A stretch of 51,111 nucleotides of DNA. Source: Acetatifactor sp. GTDB taxonomy: Bacteria; Bacillota; Clostridia; Lachnospirales; Lachnospiraceae. The notes beneath the pieces are model-generated. The model saw only the letters and a list, made by a program, of their open reading frames with translations, was not told the DNA's origin and made no database searches. Where the stretch lies: contig JAFLRO010000008.1 of assembly GCA_022511425.1 (NCBI GenBank), positions 1 through 51,111 of the forward strand. Direction: 5' to 3'. Shown in pieces: positions 1 to 9,044 of this stretch (position 1 is its first letter; each line of letters opens with the position of its first letter). A program made the translations under genes and the position numbers.

Positions 1-170
1 TAGCCAGGAAACACATCGGCATTTGGCGAGGTTTTTTCGAGCCTAGTGTCCGCTGAGAGTTAAGCTAAGCTATTTTTTTTTTCGAGCGAAAGCGCGTCCG
101 TCTGGGAACGGCATCTGCCTGCGGGCGTTACTTACATCAAAACAAAATACACAAATTCTTCACAATTTCC

Positions 171-202
171 TTAAGGTTCTATTTAGGTTCACCTGCTATG
201 AT
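171..202 (+). promoter_or_regulatory. Promoter with OmpR/PhoB-like direct repeats
   Basis: Two 9-bp direct repeats, TTAAGGTTC (171-179) and TTTAGGTTC (182-190), lie exactly 11 bp apart, one helical turn. They are followed by an extended -10, TGcTATGAT (194-202). No good -35 is present; the repeats occupy its place. This is the usual layout of promoters activated by OmpR/PhoB-family response regulators. The regulator is not in the window. The ribosome binding site AAGGAG (235-240) lies 8 bases before the VTC start. Confidence 0.5.
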
Positions 203-248
203 AATCCCATCAAAGAGATCAACAAGTACATAAAAAGGAGAACCCACA

Positions 249-968
249 ATGTCATCCCCCATGGTTTTTAAGCGATACGAAATCAAATACCTTTTGACCA
301 GAGAACAAAAAGAAGCAGTCATGTCAGCAATGACAGACCACATGGATCCCGACAGCTTCGGTCGCAGCACCATCCGCAACATTTATTACGACACGGATAA
401 CTACCGCCTGGTCCGCAGATCCTTAGAAAGACCCATTTACAAAGAAAAACTCCGGGTCAGAAGTTACTGCACCGCTAAGCCCGAGGACGAGGTGTTCATA
501 GAGCTGAAAAAGAAATTCAACTCCGTAGTCTATAAGCGCCGTACAGGCATTTGCCAAAGGCAGGCAGCCGACTACCTGGCAGGAAAGATTTCTGCACCAA
601 ATCCCTGCCAGATTACGAATGAAATTGACTACTTCCTTCAGTTCTATGAAACCCTGGCACCCAAAGTTTTCCTTTCCTATGAGCGGGAAGCCTTCTTTGG
701 AAAGGATGACAGTGAATTCCGCGTGACTTTTGATGAGAACATTCTTTGGAGAACGACGGATCTGTCTCTGGAAGCTGGAGTTTATGGAGAAAACATTCTG
801 AGCCCCGGCCAGACCCTGATGGAGATCAAGACCTCCGGAGGCATACCCATCTGGATGGTGGATGCACTCACTTCCCAGAGACTTCAAAAGACATCGTTTT
901 CCAAGTACGGGAGCGCTTATATGACTATATTTGAAAGAGAAAAAGAGGAGGAAGAAGCATATGCTTAA
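249..968 (+). CDS. VTC domain-containing protein (polyphosphate polymerase-like)
   Basis: A 239-residue soluble protein that is essentially one VTC domain, the fold of the yeast vacuolar transporter chaperone polymerase, a member of the triphosphate tunnel metalloenzymes. Family marks: the opening K-R-Y-E-I-K-Y-L-L-T, the I-Y-Y-D-T strand, R-V-R-S-Y, the acidic/basic strand E-L-K-K-K, the basic K-R-R segment, and late E-I-K-T. These supply the charged residues that line the tunnel. The eukaryotic homologue makes polyphosphate from ATP; the bacterial family is mostly uncharacterised, so the activity is inferred. The stop overlaps the DUF4956 start by 8 bases, so the two are translationally coupled. 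There is no SPX domain or membrane segment; the DUF4956 partner probably provides the membrane part. The start has a good ribosome binding site. Confidence 0.85.
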   Translation: MSSPMVFKRYEIKYLLTREQKEAVMSAMTDHMDPDSFGRSTIRNIYYDTDNYRLVRRSLERPIYKEKLRVRSYCTAKPEDEVFIELKKKFNSVVYKRRTGICQRQAADYLAGKISAPNPCQITNEIDYFLQFYETLAPKVFLSYEREAFFGKDDSEFRVTFDENILWRTTDLSLEAGVYGENILSPGQTLMEIKTSGGIPIWMVDALTSQRLQKTSFSKYGSAYMTIFEREKEEEEAYA

Positions 969-1662
969 CACAATATTCAGAGGAGTTTTTGATACGGAAG
1001 CCCAAGCGGCATCCATGATTTCCATAGGAGATTTTATTCTATGCCTGGTGGTATCACTGCTGGTGGGGCTTCTGCTTGCCGGAACATATACCGTGAAGAA
1101 CCGCTACACAAAAAGTTTTCTTATGACGCTGGCCATACTGCCCGCAGTGGTGTGTGTGGTGATCATGATGGTTAACGGCAACATCGGCACCGGCGTCGCA
1201 GTTGCAGGAACCTTCAGTCTGGTGCGGTTCCGCTCCGTACCCGGCACGGCAAAGGAGATTTGTGCCATCTTTCTGGCCATGTGCACAGGTTTGATTGCGG
1301 GGATGGGATACCTGGGATATGCAGTACTGTTTGCCCTGGTACTTAGTGGTATCACAGTTGCGTACAACTGTTTTGACTTTGGGAGCAAAAAGCAAGAAGA
1401 GCGCTACAAGGTGCTTCACATTACAATCCCGGAGGATTTAGATTATACCGGTGTTTTTGATGATGTGCTTACAGAATACACCCAGACCCACGCACTGGAG
1501 CAGGTCAAGACCACCAATATGGGCAGCCTCTTTAAGCTGACCTATAACATTGTGCTGAGGAACAGCGAGGCAGAGAAGGAGCTGATCGACAAGCTTCGCT
1601 GTCGTAATGGAAATTTAGAGATTTCCATCAGTCAGAAAGAGACTGTGACATATGAATTGTAG
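961..1662 (+). CDS. DUF4956 membrane protein
   Basis: A 233-residue protein. I chose ATG 961 over the upstream in-frame ATG 931 because GAGGAGG lies about 6 bases before it and the overlap with the VTC stop is typical of coupled genes. The N-terminal half has about four hydrophobic segments (roughly residues 20-40, 47-67, 85-105, 108-125). A short conserved loop rich in G-T-F-S-L-V-R-F-R-S follows the second one, a hallmark of DUF4956. The C-terminal ~100 residues are soluble and ferredoxin-like. DUF4956 proteins are recurrent neighbours of VTC-domain proteins and spore-coat CotH-like kinases in Firmicutes. Their role is unknown; forming a membrane platform or channel for the VTC enzyme is inference. 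No CotH gene is visible here. Confidence 0.8.
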   Translation: MLNTIFRGVFDTEAQAASMISIGDFILCLVVSLLVGLLLAGTYTVKNRYTKSFLMTLAILPAVVCVVIMMVNGNIGTGVAVAGTFSLVRFRSVPGTAKEICAIFLAMCTGLIAGMGYLGYAVLFALVLSGITVAYNCFDFGSKKQEERYKVLHITIPEDLDYTGVFDDVLTEYTQTHALEQVKTTNMGSLFKLTYNIVLRNSEAEKELIDKLRCRNGNLEISISQKETVTYEL

Positions 1663-1781
1663 AACTTTCATCACTACTCGTGCCGCAAACCAAAGGCGAC
1701 GGCGCAGAGATTCGTGTGAAAGAGAACAGAACTTTCAATACTTTTGTGCCACCAATCAAGGGCGGCAGAATGGAGATTAAA

Positions 1782-3914
1782 ATGAAAAGAAGGACATTGT
1801 ACAAATTATATTCTATGGCGGCAGCAGTGGCACTGACTGTATTTTCGCTAAGCGCCTGCGGCAGCCGGGAGCAGGATCAGGTAACGGATTCTCCTGATCA
1901 GGCAGGTATGACAGCCGTGTCCAGACAGGGTCAGGCAGCCTCTGCGGCAGCGGAAAATCTTCTGCCTGTGGAAGAGATGTTCACTGACAGGGATTTGAGC
2001 GGTAGATACGACGAGGCAGAATGCATTGACATTCAGCTGACAGGCAACAGCGCCTCCTGTGATTCTGAGGCTGTAGTTATCTCAGGAAGCACCGTCACAA
2101 TCACCGAGGAGGGTACCTACATCCTTTCAGGCAGCCTGCAGGGAATGATTATAGTGGAAGCTGATGACAAAGACAAGGTGCAGCTGGTGTTAAACGGTGT
2201 GGAGATCACTAATGAGAGCAATGCGGCAATATATGCCAGAGAAGCCGATAAGCTGTTTGTCACTCTGGCAGCCGGATCTCAGAACAGTCTATCTGCCGGC
2301 AGCTATACCTCAATTGATGATAATAACATAGACGGTGTCATTTTCGCAAAATGCGACCTGACTATTAACGGTTTCGGAAGCCTGAGCATTGCGGCGGTCA
2401 AAGGACAGGGAGTGGTGACCAAGGACGACCTGGTGGTGGCAGGGGGGATTATCACAATCACCGCTCAGGGGCACGGTCTGGAGGGAAAGGACAGTGTGCG
2501 TATTGCTGACGGACAGTTAAACATCACTGCCGGCAAGGACGGAATTCATTCTGAAAATGAAGATAAAGAGGGGAAAGGTTATGTCTATGTGGCAGACGGA
2601 CAGCTGGTCATTGTGTCTGACGGCGATGGAATCAGTGCGGGATACTCCTTTCAGGTGGATGGAGGAAGTTTCAGCATCCTGGCGGGCAGCGGCAGCAGCA
2701 ATAAGACGGTTGCAAGAGATGAAAATGGGGATTCTGTAAGTGCCAAAGGTTTAAAGTCCGGCGCGGCCCTGACGGTAAATGGCGGTATTTTTGTGGTGGA
2801 TGCTCAGGATGATGCACTCCATGCTGCAGACGACCTGACGGTAAACGGCGGAACCTTACAGCTTGCCACAGGAGATGACGGTATACACTCCGATGCAACT
2901 GCCACTGTGGCAGGCGGAACCGTGGAGATTACTGATAGTTACGAGGGGATTGAGGGATATCATGTGGTGATTTCTGGAGGAGAGGTCCGCCTTAATGCTG
3001 CCGACGACGGACTGAATGCTGCAGGCGGTAACGATCAGAGCGGCTTTGGCGGCAGGTTTGGCGGGGAGATGTTTGGTGGAAGTGACTCTACTGTGACGAT
3101 TTCCGGCGGTACGCTTTACATCCGGGCTGCAGGAGACGGAATTGATTCCAACGGTGATCTGATCGTAACCGGAGGAGAGACTTATGTATCCGGCCCGGAG
3201 AACGGCGCTAACGGCGCTTTGGATTACGGCGGATCAGGTCAGATTACGGGAGGGATACTGGTGGCAGTGGGCAGCTCCCAAATGGCAATGAACTTCGGTG
3301 ACACATCCACCCAGGGCTCCATCCTGACAAGCGTGGCCAACTGTCAGGCCGAAGATGAAGTACGGCTTTTGGATGCTCAGGGGAATGTGCTAGTCGGCTA
3401 TACGGCGGAGAGTTCGTTTAACTCTGTAGTGGTCAGCTGTCCTCAGCTGGAGCAGGGCGGAACCTACACTTTGTCGGCGGGAGGAAATGAAACGGAGATT
3501 ACTCTGGAGAGCCTGATTTACGGAAAGGGCATGGGTGGCTTTGGCGGCCCCGGCAGTATGGGAGGCCCTGGAGGTATGGGAGGCCCTGGAGGTATGGGAG
3601 GCCCTGGAGGTATGGGCGGTTCTGACAATTGGGGCGGTCATGAAGGTGGCTTCGACAATCCCAGCGGCGGACACGGTCACGGTGGAGGAAGAGGTCAAGA
3701 TGGAGGCCGCGGCCAGGACTGGCAGCCAGATGACAGATTTGGAGACGAAATGCCGGAGATGCCGGAAGGTGGATTTGAAGGTGGGATGCCGGAGATACCG
3801 GAAGGCGGATTTGACGGCGGAATACCAGAGAGTCCCAGAGATGGCTTTGACGGTCAGATACCAGGGGGTTCCGGCAGCGGATTTTGGGGCCCTGGGGGTC
3901 AGAGCGGTATCTAA
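1782..3914 (+). CDS. Cthe_2159-type beta-helix carbohydrate-binding lipoprotein
   Basis: A 710-residue lipoprotein. I chose ATG 1782 because GGAG sits 6 bases upstream; ATG 1770 and an ATG near 1680 are poorer. The signal peptide ends in the lipobox L-S-A-C. Residues ~60-560 form a long run of short repeats of the type (T/N)-(V/I)-x-G-G-x-(V/L/I)-x-(V/I) and D-D-(G/A)-(I/L)-(H/N), as in the Cthe_2159 family, a right-handed parallel beta-helix reported to bind acidic plant polysaccharide in Clostridium thermocellum. The C-terminal ~150 residues are glycine-rich low complexity with two tandem repeats (18-bp and 36-bp units). It is probably anchored on the outer membrane face and binds a polyanionic glycan. 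It is the third gene of the VTC-DUF4956 set, 119 bases downstream, and ends at a strong terminator. Confidence 0.8.
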   Translation: MKRRTLYKLYSMAAAVALTVFSLSACGSREQDQVTDSPDQAGMTAVSRQGQAASAAAENLLPVEEMFTDRDLSGRYDEAECIDIQLTGNSASCDSEAVVISGSTVTITEEGTYILSGSLQGMIIVEADDKDKVQLVLNGVEITNESNAAIYAREADKLFVTLAAGSQNSLSAGSYTSIDDNNIDGVIFAKCDLTINGFGSLSIAAVKGQGVVTKDDLVVAGGIITITAQGHGLEGKDSVRIADGQLNITAGKDGIHSENEDKEGKGYVYVADGQLVIVSDGDGISAGYSFQVDGGSFSILAGSGSSNKTVARDENGDSVSAKGLKSGAALTVNGGIFVVDAQDDALHAADDLTVNGGTLQLATGDDGIHSDATATVAGGTVEITDSYEGIEGYHVVISGGEVRLNAADDGLNAAGGNDQSGFGGRFGGEMFGGSDSTVTISGGTLYIRAAGDGIDSNGDLIVTGGETYVSGPENGANGALDYGGSGQITGGILVAVGSSQMAMNFGDTSTQGSILTSVANCQAEDEVRLLDAQGNVLVGYTAESSFNSVVVSCPQLEQGGTYTLSAGGNETEITLESLIYGKGMGGFGGPGSMGGPGGMGGPGGMGGPGGMGGSDNWGGHEGGFDNPSGGHGHGGGRGQDGGRGQDWQPDDRFGDEMPEMPEGGFEGGMPEIPEGGFDGGIPESPRDGFDGQIPGGSGSGFWGPGGQSGI
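3543..3614 (+). repeat. 18-bp tandem repeat encoding G-G-P-G-G-M
   Basis: Three identical 18-bp units (3561-3578, 3579-3596, 3597-3614) are preceded by one diverged unit (3543-3560). All are in frame in the lipoprotein gene and encode the hexapeptide G-G-P-G-G-M. Identity at DNA level suggests recent slippage, so copy number may vary between strains. Confidence 0.9.
3753..3860 (+). repeat. 36-bp tandem repeat encoding P-E-x-P-E-G-G-F-D-G-G-I
   Basis: Three consecutive 36-bp units (3753-3788, 3789-3824, 3825-3860) encode dodecapeptides P-E-M-P-E-G-G-F-E-G-G-M, P-E-I-P-E-G-G-F-D-G-G-I and P-E-S-P-R-D-G-F-D-G-Q-I. They form the end of the lipoprotein and look like a flexible acidic stalk. Confidence 0.85.
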
Positions 3915-3931
3915 ATAGTATGTTTAAAATG

Positions 3932-3969
3932 AAAGGTCTGTTTGTCATGTGAGATAAACAGACCTTTTT
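3932..3969 (+). terminator. Rho-independent terminator
   Basis: AGGTCTGTTT (3934-3943) pairs perfectly with AAACAGACCT (3956-3965), and two more A-T pairs lead into a T run. It closes the VTC-DUF4956-lipoprotein unit. Confidence 0.85.
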
Positions 3970-4056
3970 GTTGGGAAAATGCTGTAATTGTTGACAAATA
4001 TATGGTTTCAGCCTACACTTGAAACAGACGAAGTTTATCTTTTCATGTATTGGTAA

Positions 4057-5133
4057 TTGCGAAAAACGAAAGTGCAGGCAGGGGAATTGCAGGAACAGAA
4101 AAGAAATTGGCAATTTGATTTTTTAAAAGGAATCTCGTGTATCTGTGTAGTGTTTTTACATTGTAGGTTTCCGGGAGTGGTAGGCGATTTGATTATTTAT
4201 GCCTTTCGGTTTCCTGTGCCTATTTTTTTCATGATAACCGGGTATTACAGCTATGGGAAAGAGGGTGCGTGGATCAGGAAAAGAGCTTGGTGCATGCTGA
4301 AAATGCTTCTGGTGACGGAACTTTTATATGGATGCTGGAATGTGATTTTGGTTCTGCTTGATAATGGAAGTCTCTCTTTCTATCTGAGTACACTGGAAGG
4401 ACTACGACATCCTTTTCGGACATTTGTCTGCGGAACTTTGTTTAATGCTACCTTGTGGTATTTGTATGCAGCGTTTTGGACCTATGTGGCTATCTATCTT
4501 CTCAGAAAAGAAATACGAGGAGGATGGGAATATGTTCTCGTTCCCATTTTGTTGTGCGGGCAAATTTTCGGAAGATTTTATTGGCAGAACCATTATGACA
4601 TCGATCAAGCCATTTACTGGTTCCGAAGTGTATTTCTGTTTGGGCTGCCTTTGACGCTGCTTGGCTCTCTGCTTGCAGAAAAGTCGCAGTGGATCAAAGA
4701 AAAATGCAGTCTGTTCGTCGCCTTTTTGATAACAGTCCTGGGTGGAGGAATTATTATAGTGGAATATGTTGTCTCAGGACAATACATGGATTTTCACCTT
4801 AGTACAGTCTTTATTTCAGTGGGACTTTTTCTGATGGCTATGACTTTCCCAACAGAAAAGTCGAGGGGACTGTTTTCCGGAATTGCGTATATTGGCCGTA
4901 AGCTTTCCATGTGGGTATATTTGTTACACATTTGGTGTGGTTCGGTCTTGGAACGGCTGAGAGAAAAAATAGATGGGAATTACACAATCTATTTTGACTG
5001 GTTAAAGCCTATACTAGTGTGTTTGTGCGCCTGTCTGGCAGCTTTTGCAATCAATTGCATCCGGGACAAGCTGAAGAGTCGTGGACAGGTAATCGGTAAT
5101 GATGGAACTCAAGCAGAATCAAAAAGCGCGTGA
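4057..5133 (+). CDS. Membrane acyltransferase (acyltransferase 3 family)
   Basis: A 358-residue polytopic membrane protein. It begins (after ~17 residues) with N-W-Q-F-D-F-L-K-G-I-S-C-I-C-V-V-F-L-H-C, the typical first helix of acyltransferase-3/OafA-type enzymes with the conserved histidine. P-I-F-F-M-I-T-G-Y-Y follows about 30 residues later. About ten hydrophobic segments follow. Such enzymes O-acetylate or succinylate surface sugars. No ATG fits the N-terminus: TTG 4057, GTG 4072 and TTG 4087 are possible, none with a convincing ribosome binding site, so the start is uncertain. It is the first gene of the glycan block after the terminator at 3932-3969 and precedes the flippase. Confidence 0.75.
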   Translation: MRKTKVQAGELQEQKRNWQFDFLKGISCICVVFLHCRFPGVVGDLIIYAFRFPVPIFFMITGYYSYGKEGAWIRKRAWCMLKMLLVTELLYGCWNVILVLLDNGSLSFYLSTLEGLRHPFRTFVCGTLFNATLWYLYAAFWTYVAIYLLRKEIRGGWEYVLVPILLCGQIFGRFYWQNHYDIDQAIYWFRSVFLFGLPLTLLGSLLAEKSQWIKEKCSLFVAFLITVLGGGIIIVEYVVSGQYMDFHLSTVFISVGLFLMAMTFPTEKSRGLFSGIAYIGRKLSMWVYLLHIWCGSVLERLREKIDGNYTIYFDWLKPILVCLCACLAAFAINCIRDKLKSRGQVIGNDGTQAESKSA

Positions 5134-5285
5134 TATGAAGTAAATAAAGAATCTTCAAGGCTGATGCGGTTAGCAAATCTACCTGGCGGAACTGGTGTGC
5201 CAAAGGCAAAATAGGACTCAATAAAATCTTTGACGGGCTGAAAATTATGGAGTAGAATAGCAGATAAAGGGAGTGATCTGACGAA
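5134..5285 (+). other. Intergenic stretch with an open but startless remnant
   Basis: Between the acyltransferase and the flippase a frame runs from about 5146 to a TAG near 5255 without a start codon. It encodes a basic segment containing S-T-W-R-N-W-C-A-K-G-K and ending in F-D-G-L-K-I-M-E. It could be the decayed tail of a lost glycan gene; the source is not recognised. AAGGGAG (5267-5273) serves as ribosome binding site for the GTG start at 5286. Confidence 0.3.
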
Positions 5286-6812
5286 GTGCGCCTAAAGAAT
5301 GTATTCCGCAATAGTTTTTTTAGCTTGATTTCCCAATTTGTGCTGATTATTATAGGTTTTTTCAGCCAGAGGGTCATGAATCTCATTATGGGGGAGGCAC
5401 TGGTCGGAATGAACAGTGTGATCTCCAATATTATTGCGATTCTATCCGTGTCGGAACTTGGAATTGCCTCTGCTGTTGTGTTTCATCTTTACAAGGCGCT
5501 TGCTATACAAAATGAAGAAGAGATAGCGTCACTGATGAATCTGTATCGCAGAGCGTATTATGTTTTTGCTGCTGTGATTTTAGGGGCAGGGCTTTGTGTC
5601 ATGCCCTTTGTGCATATATTTTTAAGAGAGAATAATTTTTCACTATCCTATATTCGTTTGATTTATACTTTGTGGCTGGTACGGACAGTGTTGTCTTATC
5701 TGCTTTCCTATAAGCGTTCCATTCTTATTGCAGATCAGAGAGAATATGTTGTCAGTATAGTGACTTTATTGATTAATCTGTTGAACTACGGTTCTATTAT
5801 TGTCATTTTATTGCTTTGGAAAAATTATCAACTTGCCCTTTTTTTGAACATTGTGGTGGAGTCACTGTTAAACATCTGGATAATTCGGTATGTGAACAGG
5901 CGGTATTCCTATTTGAAGAAATATCAGAGGAAACCGTTAGAAAAAAGCTTGATGGCTACGATTTTTGGAGATATCAAAAATATTTTTATCTCCAGACTTT
6001 CCTCAAAGCTTTTGGTGTCTACTGACAACCTGATCATTTCAAGTTTTATCAGCGTGATTACGGTGGGACTTTATGCCAATTACAGTCTCATCGTACAGTC
6101 GATTATGAATGTGATGTTAGCCTTGGCAGGTGCGATACAACCGACGGTAGGGAATCTGTTTACGGAACATGACCAAAATAAAAATTATCAGGTGCTCCGA
6201 CAGATGGGGTTTGTGTTTTTTGTGTTAGCAGCATTCTGCTCAGCCAGTCTGATGTCATTGGCTACTATATTTGTAACTGATTTCTGGCTGACAGAGAGTT
6301 ACGGGCTCAGCATGGAGATTGTAATTTGCTGCACGGTCAATATTTATCTGTTTATTATGAATCTGCCCACTTCCATTGTGATGACTGTCAGTGGTATGTT
6401 TGAAAAAGAGCGAAACATTTCGGTTCTGTATGCTGCGGCAAATCTGGTGTTTTCCCTGCTTTTAGTAAAACCGCTTGGTGTGGTGGGCGTGCTGATTGGA
6501 ACATTTGCGTCCTATCTGGTTCAGATTGTTTTGCGGGTTCATTTCTTCTTCTCCGATTATCTCTGTAAGAGCAGTGCAAGATATGTAGCTGATTTGTTGC
6601 AATATGGAGTGTTAGCATTTGGTGAGACTGTGGTGACATACTGTACAGTGCAAATAGTTTATCGGGGCGGTGGACTGATACGCTTTATATTGACGATGAT
6701 AGTGTGTGTGTGTATACCCAACTTAATTAATCTGATAATTTATATGAAGAGTTGGCGTATGCAGAGCATAGTTCGTATGATAAAAAATATGAAATGGAAG
6801 AGGAATAGCTGA
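5286..6812 (+). CDS. Wzx-type polysaccharide flippase
   Basis: A 508-residue integral membrane protein with about twelve to fourteen hydrophobic helices and an N-terminus typical of the MATE-like polysaccharide transporter family: F-F-S-L-I-S-Q-F-V-L-I-I-I-G-F-F-S-Q-R, then G-M-N-S-V-I-S-N-I-I-A-I-L-S-V-S-E-L-G-I. It should flip lipid-linked repeat units across the membrane. GTG start with AAGGGAG 12 bases upstream, slightly distant. Glycosyltransferases follow within 40 bases, so this is likely one operon. No polymerase (Wzy) or chain-length regulator is obvious beside it; one of the GT-C-like proteins downstream may cover polymer assembly. Confidence 0.85.
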   Translation: MRLKNVFRNSFFSLISQFVLIIIGFFSQRVMNLIMGEALVGMNSVISNIIAILSVSELGIASAVVFHLYKALAIQNEEEIASLMNLYRRAYYVFAAVILGAGLCVMPFVHIFLRENNFSLSYIRLIYTLWLVRTVLSYLLSYKRSILIADQREYVVSIVTLLINLLNYGSIIVILLLWKNYQLALFLNIVVESLLNIWIIRYVNRRYSYLKKYQRKPLEKSLMATIFGDIKNIFISRLSSKLLVSTDNLIISSFISVITVGLYANYSLIVQSIMNVMLALAGAIQPTVGNLFTEHDQNKNYQVLRQMGFVFFVLAAFCSASLMSLATIFVTDFWLTESYGLSMEIVICCTVNIYLFIMNLPTSIVMTVSGMFEKERNISVLYAAANLVFSLLLVKPLGVVGVLIGTFASYLVQIVLRVHFFFSDYLCKSSARYVADLLQYGVLAFGETVVTYCTVQIVYRGGGLIRFILTMIVCVCIPNLINLIIYMKSWRMQSIVRMIKNMKWKRNS

Positions 6813-6848
6813 GGCAGGAAGTATTTTTAGAAGGGATTAAGGATTATT

Positions 6849-7934
6849 TTGAAAAAAGTATGTTTTTTTTCGGGAGATATTACAAGGATCGGCGGAACAG
6901 AGAGGGTGTCAGCTTTGATTGCCAATGCGCTGGCGAAACAAGGGAATTATCAGATTTTGTTCCTGAGTCTTGTTGAACAGGAAAAAGACCCTTTTTTCGT
7001 ACTGGAAGACGGGATTGAGAGATATGCTCTTGGAACCAGGTGGATTAATCCAGGTCCTGGATACCTAAAATTGATTCCCCGTCTCAGGCGTTTTTTAAAG
7101 CGACATGAGATTGACGTGATTATTGATATTGATATTGTGTTGGACGTTCTTTCCTTACCGGCAGCAAGGGATTTGGGAACCAGAATTATCTCATGGGAGC
7201 ATTTCAATTATGAATATGAAATGGAATCTCTGTACAGACGTTATATTTTGAAGTATTCCGTAAAGCGTACAGACCATATTATCACGCTGACAGAAGGTGA
7301 CAAAAGAGCTTATATTGAAAAGCTTGGCAGAGACAATGCAATCTCTACCATATATAACCCCATGCAGGAGTTGTCTTGTGAGGAGGAACCAGAAAAAGAG
7401 AACTGGCTGATTACGGTTGGCCGACTAATTCATAGGAAAGGCATGGATTTTCTCGCTGAGGTTGCGCGCCGGGTCCTGCCCGATAATCCAAACTGGAAAT
7501 GGTTGGTGGTGGGAGATGGGGAGGAGCAGACTTTTCTGGAGGAGTTTATTGAGAAAAACCGGTTGGAAGATCAATTAATTCTGACCGGAAGGACGGAGGA
7601 TGTATTCGCTTATCTGAAAAAGGCGAAGATTTATGTTATGACCTCTCGGATAGAAGGGTTGCCCATGTGTCTTCTGGAGGCGAAGGCATTTCAACTGCCA
7701 AGTGTCAGTTTTGATATTCCTACCGGTCCCAATGAGATTATTGAGGATGATGTAAACGGGTATCTTATCAAGGCCTTTGATTGCGAGGATATGGCGCAGA
7801 AACTGAATATGCTTATGAAAAATGATAACCTAAGAAAACAGTTTTCAGAGCAGGCCCAAAACAATATGTGGAAGTTTCAGATGGAGAGTATCATGAGTAA
7901 CTGGAATACCGTATTAGAGGCTTTGCTCGGATAA
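6849..7934 (+). CDS. GT4 family glycosyltransferase
   Basis: A 361-residue GT-B enzyme starting at TTG 6849 (M-K-K-V-C-F-F-S-G-D). N-terminal glycine-rich acceptor loop R-I-G-G-T-E-R-V; C-terminal GT4 core with L-I-T-V-G-R-L-I-H-R-K-G (residues ~195-206), V-V-G-D-G-E-E, and the retaining catalytic E-x7-E motif in S-R-I-E-G-L-P-M-C-L-L-E-A-K. It resembles the EpsF/CapM-type enzymes of Gram-positive exopolysaccharide loci. It is soluble and acts at the inner membrane face on lipid-linked acceptors. The sugar cannot be read from the sequence. Confidence 0.85.
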   Translation: MKKVCFFSGDITRIGGTERVSALIANALAKQGNYQILFLSLVEQEKDPFFVLEDGIERYALGTRWINPGPGYLKLIPRLRRFLKRHEIDVIIDIDIVLDVLSLPAARDLGTRIISWEHFNYEYEMESLYRRYILKYSVKRTDHIITLTEGDKRAYIEKLGRDNAISTIYNPMQELSCEEEPEKENWLITVGRLIHRKGMDFLAEVARRVLPDNPNWKWLVVGDGEEQTFLEEFIEKNRLEDQLILTGRTEDVFAYLKKAKIYVMTSRIEGLPMCLLEAKAFQLPSVSFDIPTGPNEIIEDDVNGYLIKAFDCEDMAQKLNMLMKNDNLRKQFSEQAQNNMWKFQMESIMSNWNTVLEALLG

Positions 7935-7960
7935 AACAAAGAGGAGAAAGTGGTGCGATT

Positions 7961-9031
7961 ATGGAAAAGGCAACCGTCAATGTGATTGTTCCGACATATA
8001 AGACGGAGCGCTATCTGAAGGAGTGTGTGGAAAGTGTGCTGAAGCAGGACTATCCTAAGGTTGAGATTGTTCTAGTGGATGACGGTTCACCGGACAACTG
8101 TCCTGCATTGTGCGACCTGTATGCAGAGAAGTATGAAAATGTGAGTGTGATTCATCAGCCCAACAGTGGGCAGGGGGTTTCGAGAAACACGGGAATGGCT
8201 GCTTCCTCAGGTGAATATATTATATTTATGGATTCAGACGATTGTCTTGACGGAGCGGATGCGATCAGCAGACTGGTAAAATGTGCGGAGGAGAAGGGGG
8301 CTGACATTGTTGTAGGCGGCTTCCGACGCTTCAACAATTCCATGGTCAGCGAGGTCAATGTACACCATTTACACGACGGTGACTACACACGTACAGTAGA
8401 TTTTCGTTTTAAAGGTTTTTACATGTATGGTCATCTTGCCTATAATTGGGGAAAGCTGTATCGCAGAAAATTTTTGGAGGAGCATGATCTGAAATGTCCC
8501 TCTTATCCGTTTACCCAAGACAAGGCACATAATATGGAGTGCTGTGCGTATGAACCGGTGTATGCATTTTTGGATGGAAGCGTTTACCTGTATCGGATCA
8601 ATGAAAGTTCTGTTACCTACCGATATAAAGAAAATTTTATGTCTGTATGGCTCTCCATAGCACTGGATTTTCGAGAGTTTTTACAGGAGCGCGGAATAAA
8701 CCAAAAGTACGGAGATTTGTTGGCTTTTCACCTTGTTTTCGGATTTTTTTTCCTGGTAAAACAAGAATTGCAGTTTAAGAAGCATGGAATTCGTATATCG
8801 GTGAAAACGCTAAAAAAATATGGAGCGGATCCTTTTGTGAGAAATGCAATGCTGGAATTGGCCAGAGGAAAATACATAAATGAAATCAGCGCTTTCTCCT
8901 GGAGGATTTTAATTCGAGTCTCATCGCTTCTGTTTGTCATACATTTTTACTGGCTGTTTGTGGCAGGAATTGCATTGTTACGAAAGTTGGGTATAGACGA
9001 GAAAGTTACTAAAGCCAGATACAGAAAATAG
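7961..9031 (+). CDS. GT2 family glycosyltransferase with C-terminal membrane segment
   Basis: A 356-residue GT-A enzyme. The first 100 residues carry the classic inverting GT2 pattern: V-N-V-I-V-P-T-Y-K, E-I-V-L-V-D-D-G-S-P-D, R-N-T-G, and the metal-binding D-S-D-D at residues ~91-94. A hydrophobic stretch near residues 310-335 likely tethers it to the membrane. GAGGAG lies upstream (7941-7946), a long 14-base spacing. It is 13 bases from the next GT2 gene, with which it shares the N-terminal domain design but not the C-terminal part. Confidence 0.85.
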   Translation: MEKATVNVIVPTYKTERYLKECVESVLKQDYPKVEIVLVDDGSPDNCPALCDLYAEKYENVSVIHQPNSGQGVSRNTGMAASSGEYIIFMDSDDCLDGADAISRLVKCAEEKGADIVVGGFRRFNNSMVSEVNVHHLHDGDYTRTVDFRFKGFYMYGHLAYNWGKLYRRKFLEEHDLKCPSYPFTQDKAHNMECCAYEPVYAFLDGSVYLYRINESSVTYRYKENFMSVWLSIALDFREFLQERGINQKYGDLLAFHLVFGFFFLVKQELQFKKHGIRISVKTLKKYGADPFVRNAMLELARGKYINEISAFSWRILIRVSSLLFVIHFYWLFVAGIALLRKLGIDEKVTKARYRK

Positions 9032-9044
9032 AGGAGAATTTGTA

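Noticed and set aside
1..170. Gene or RNA at the left edge
   Set aside because: Contains T runs and short GC-rich stretches, but no coding frame or stable hairpin could be supported.
5134..5285. Insertion-sequence remnant
   Set aside because: No inverted repeats or transposase motifs; only a startless frame remains.
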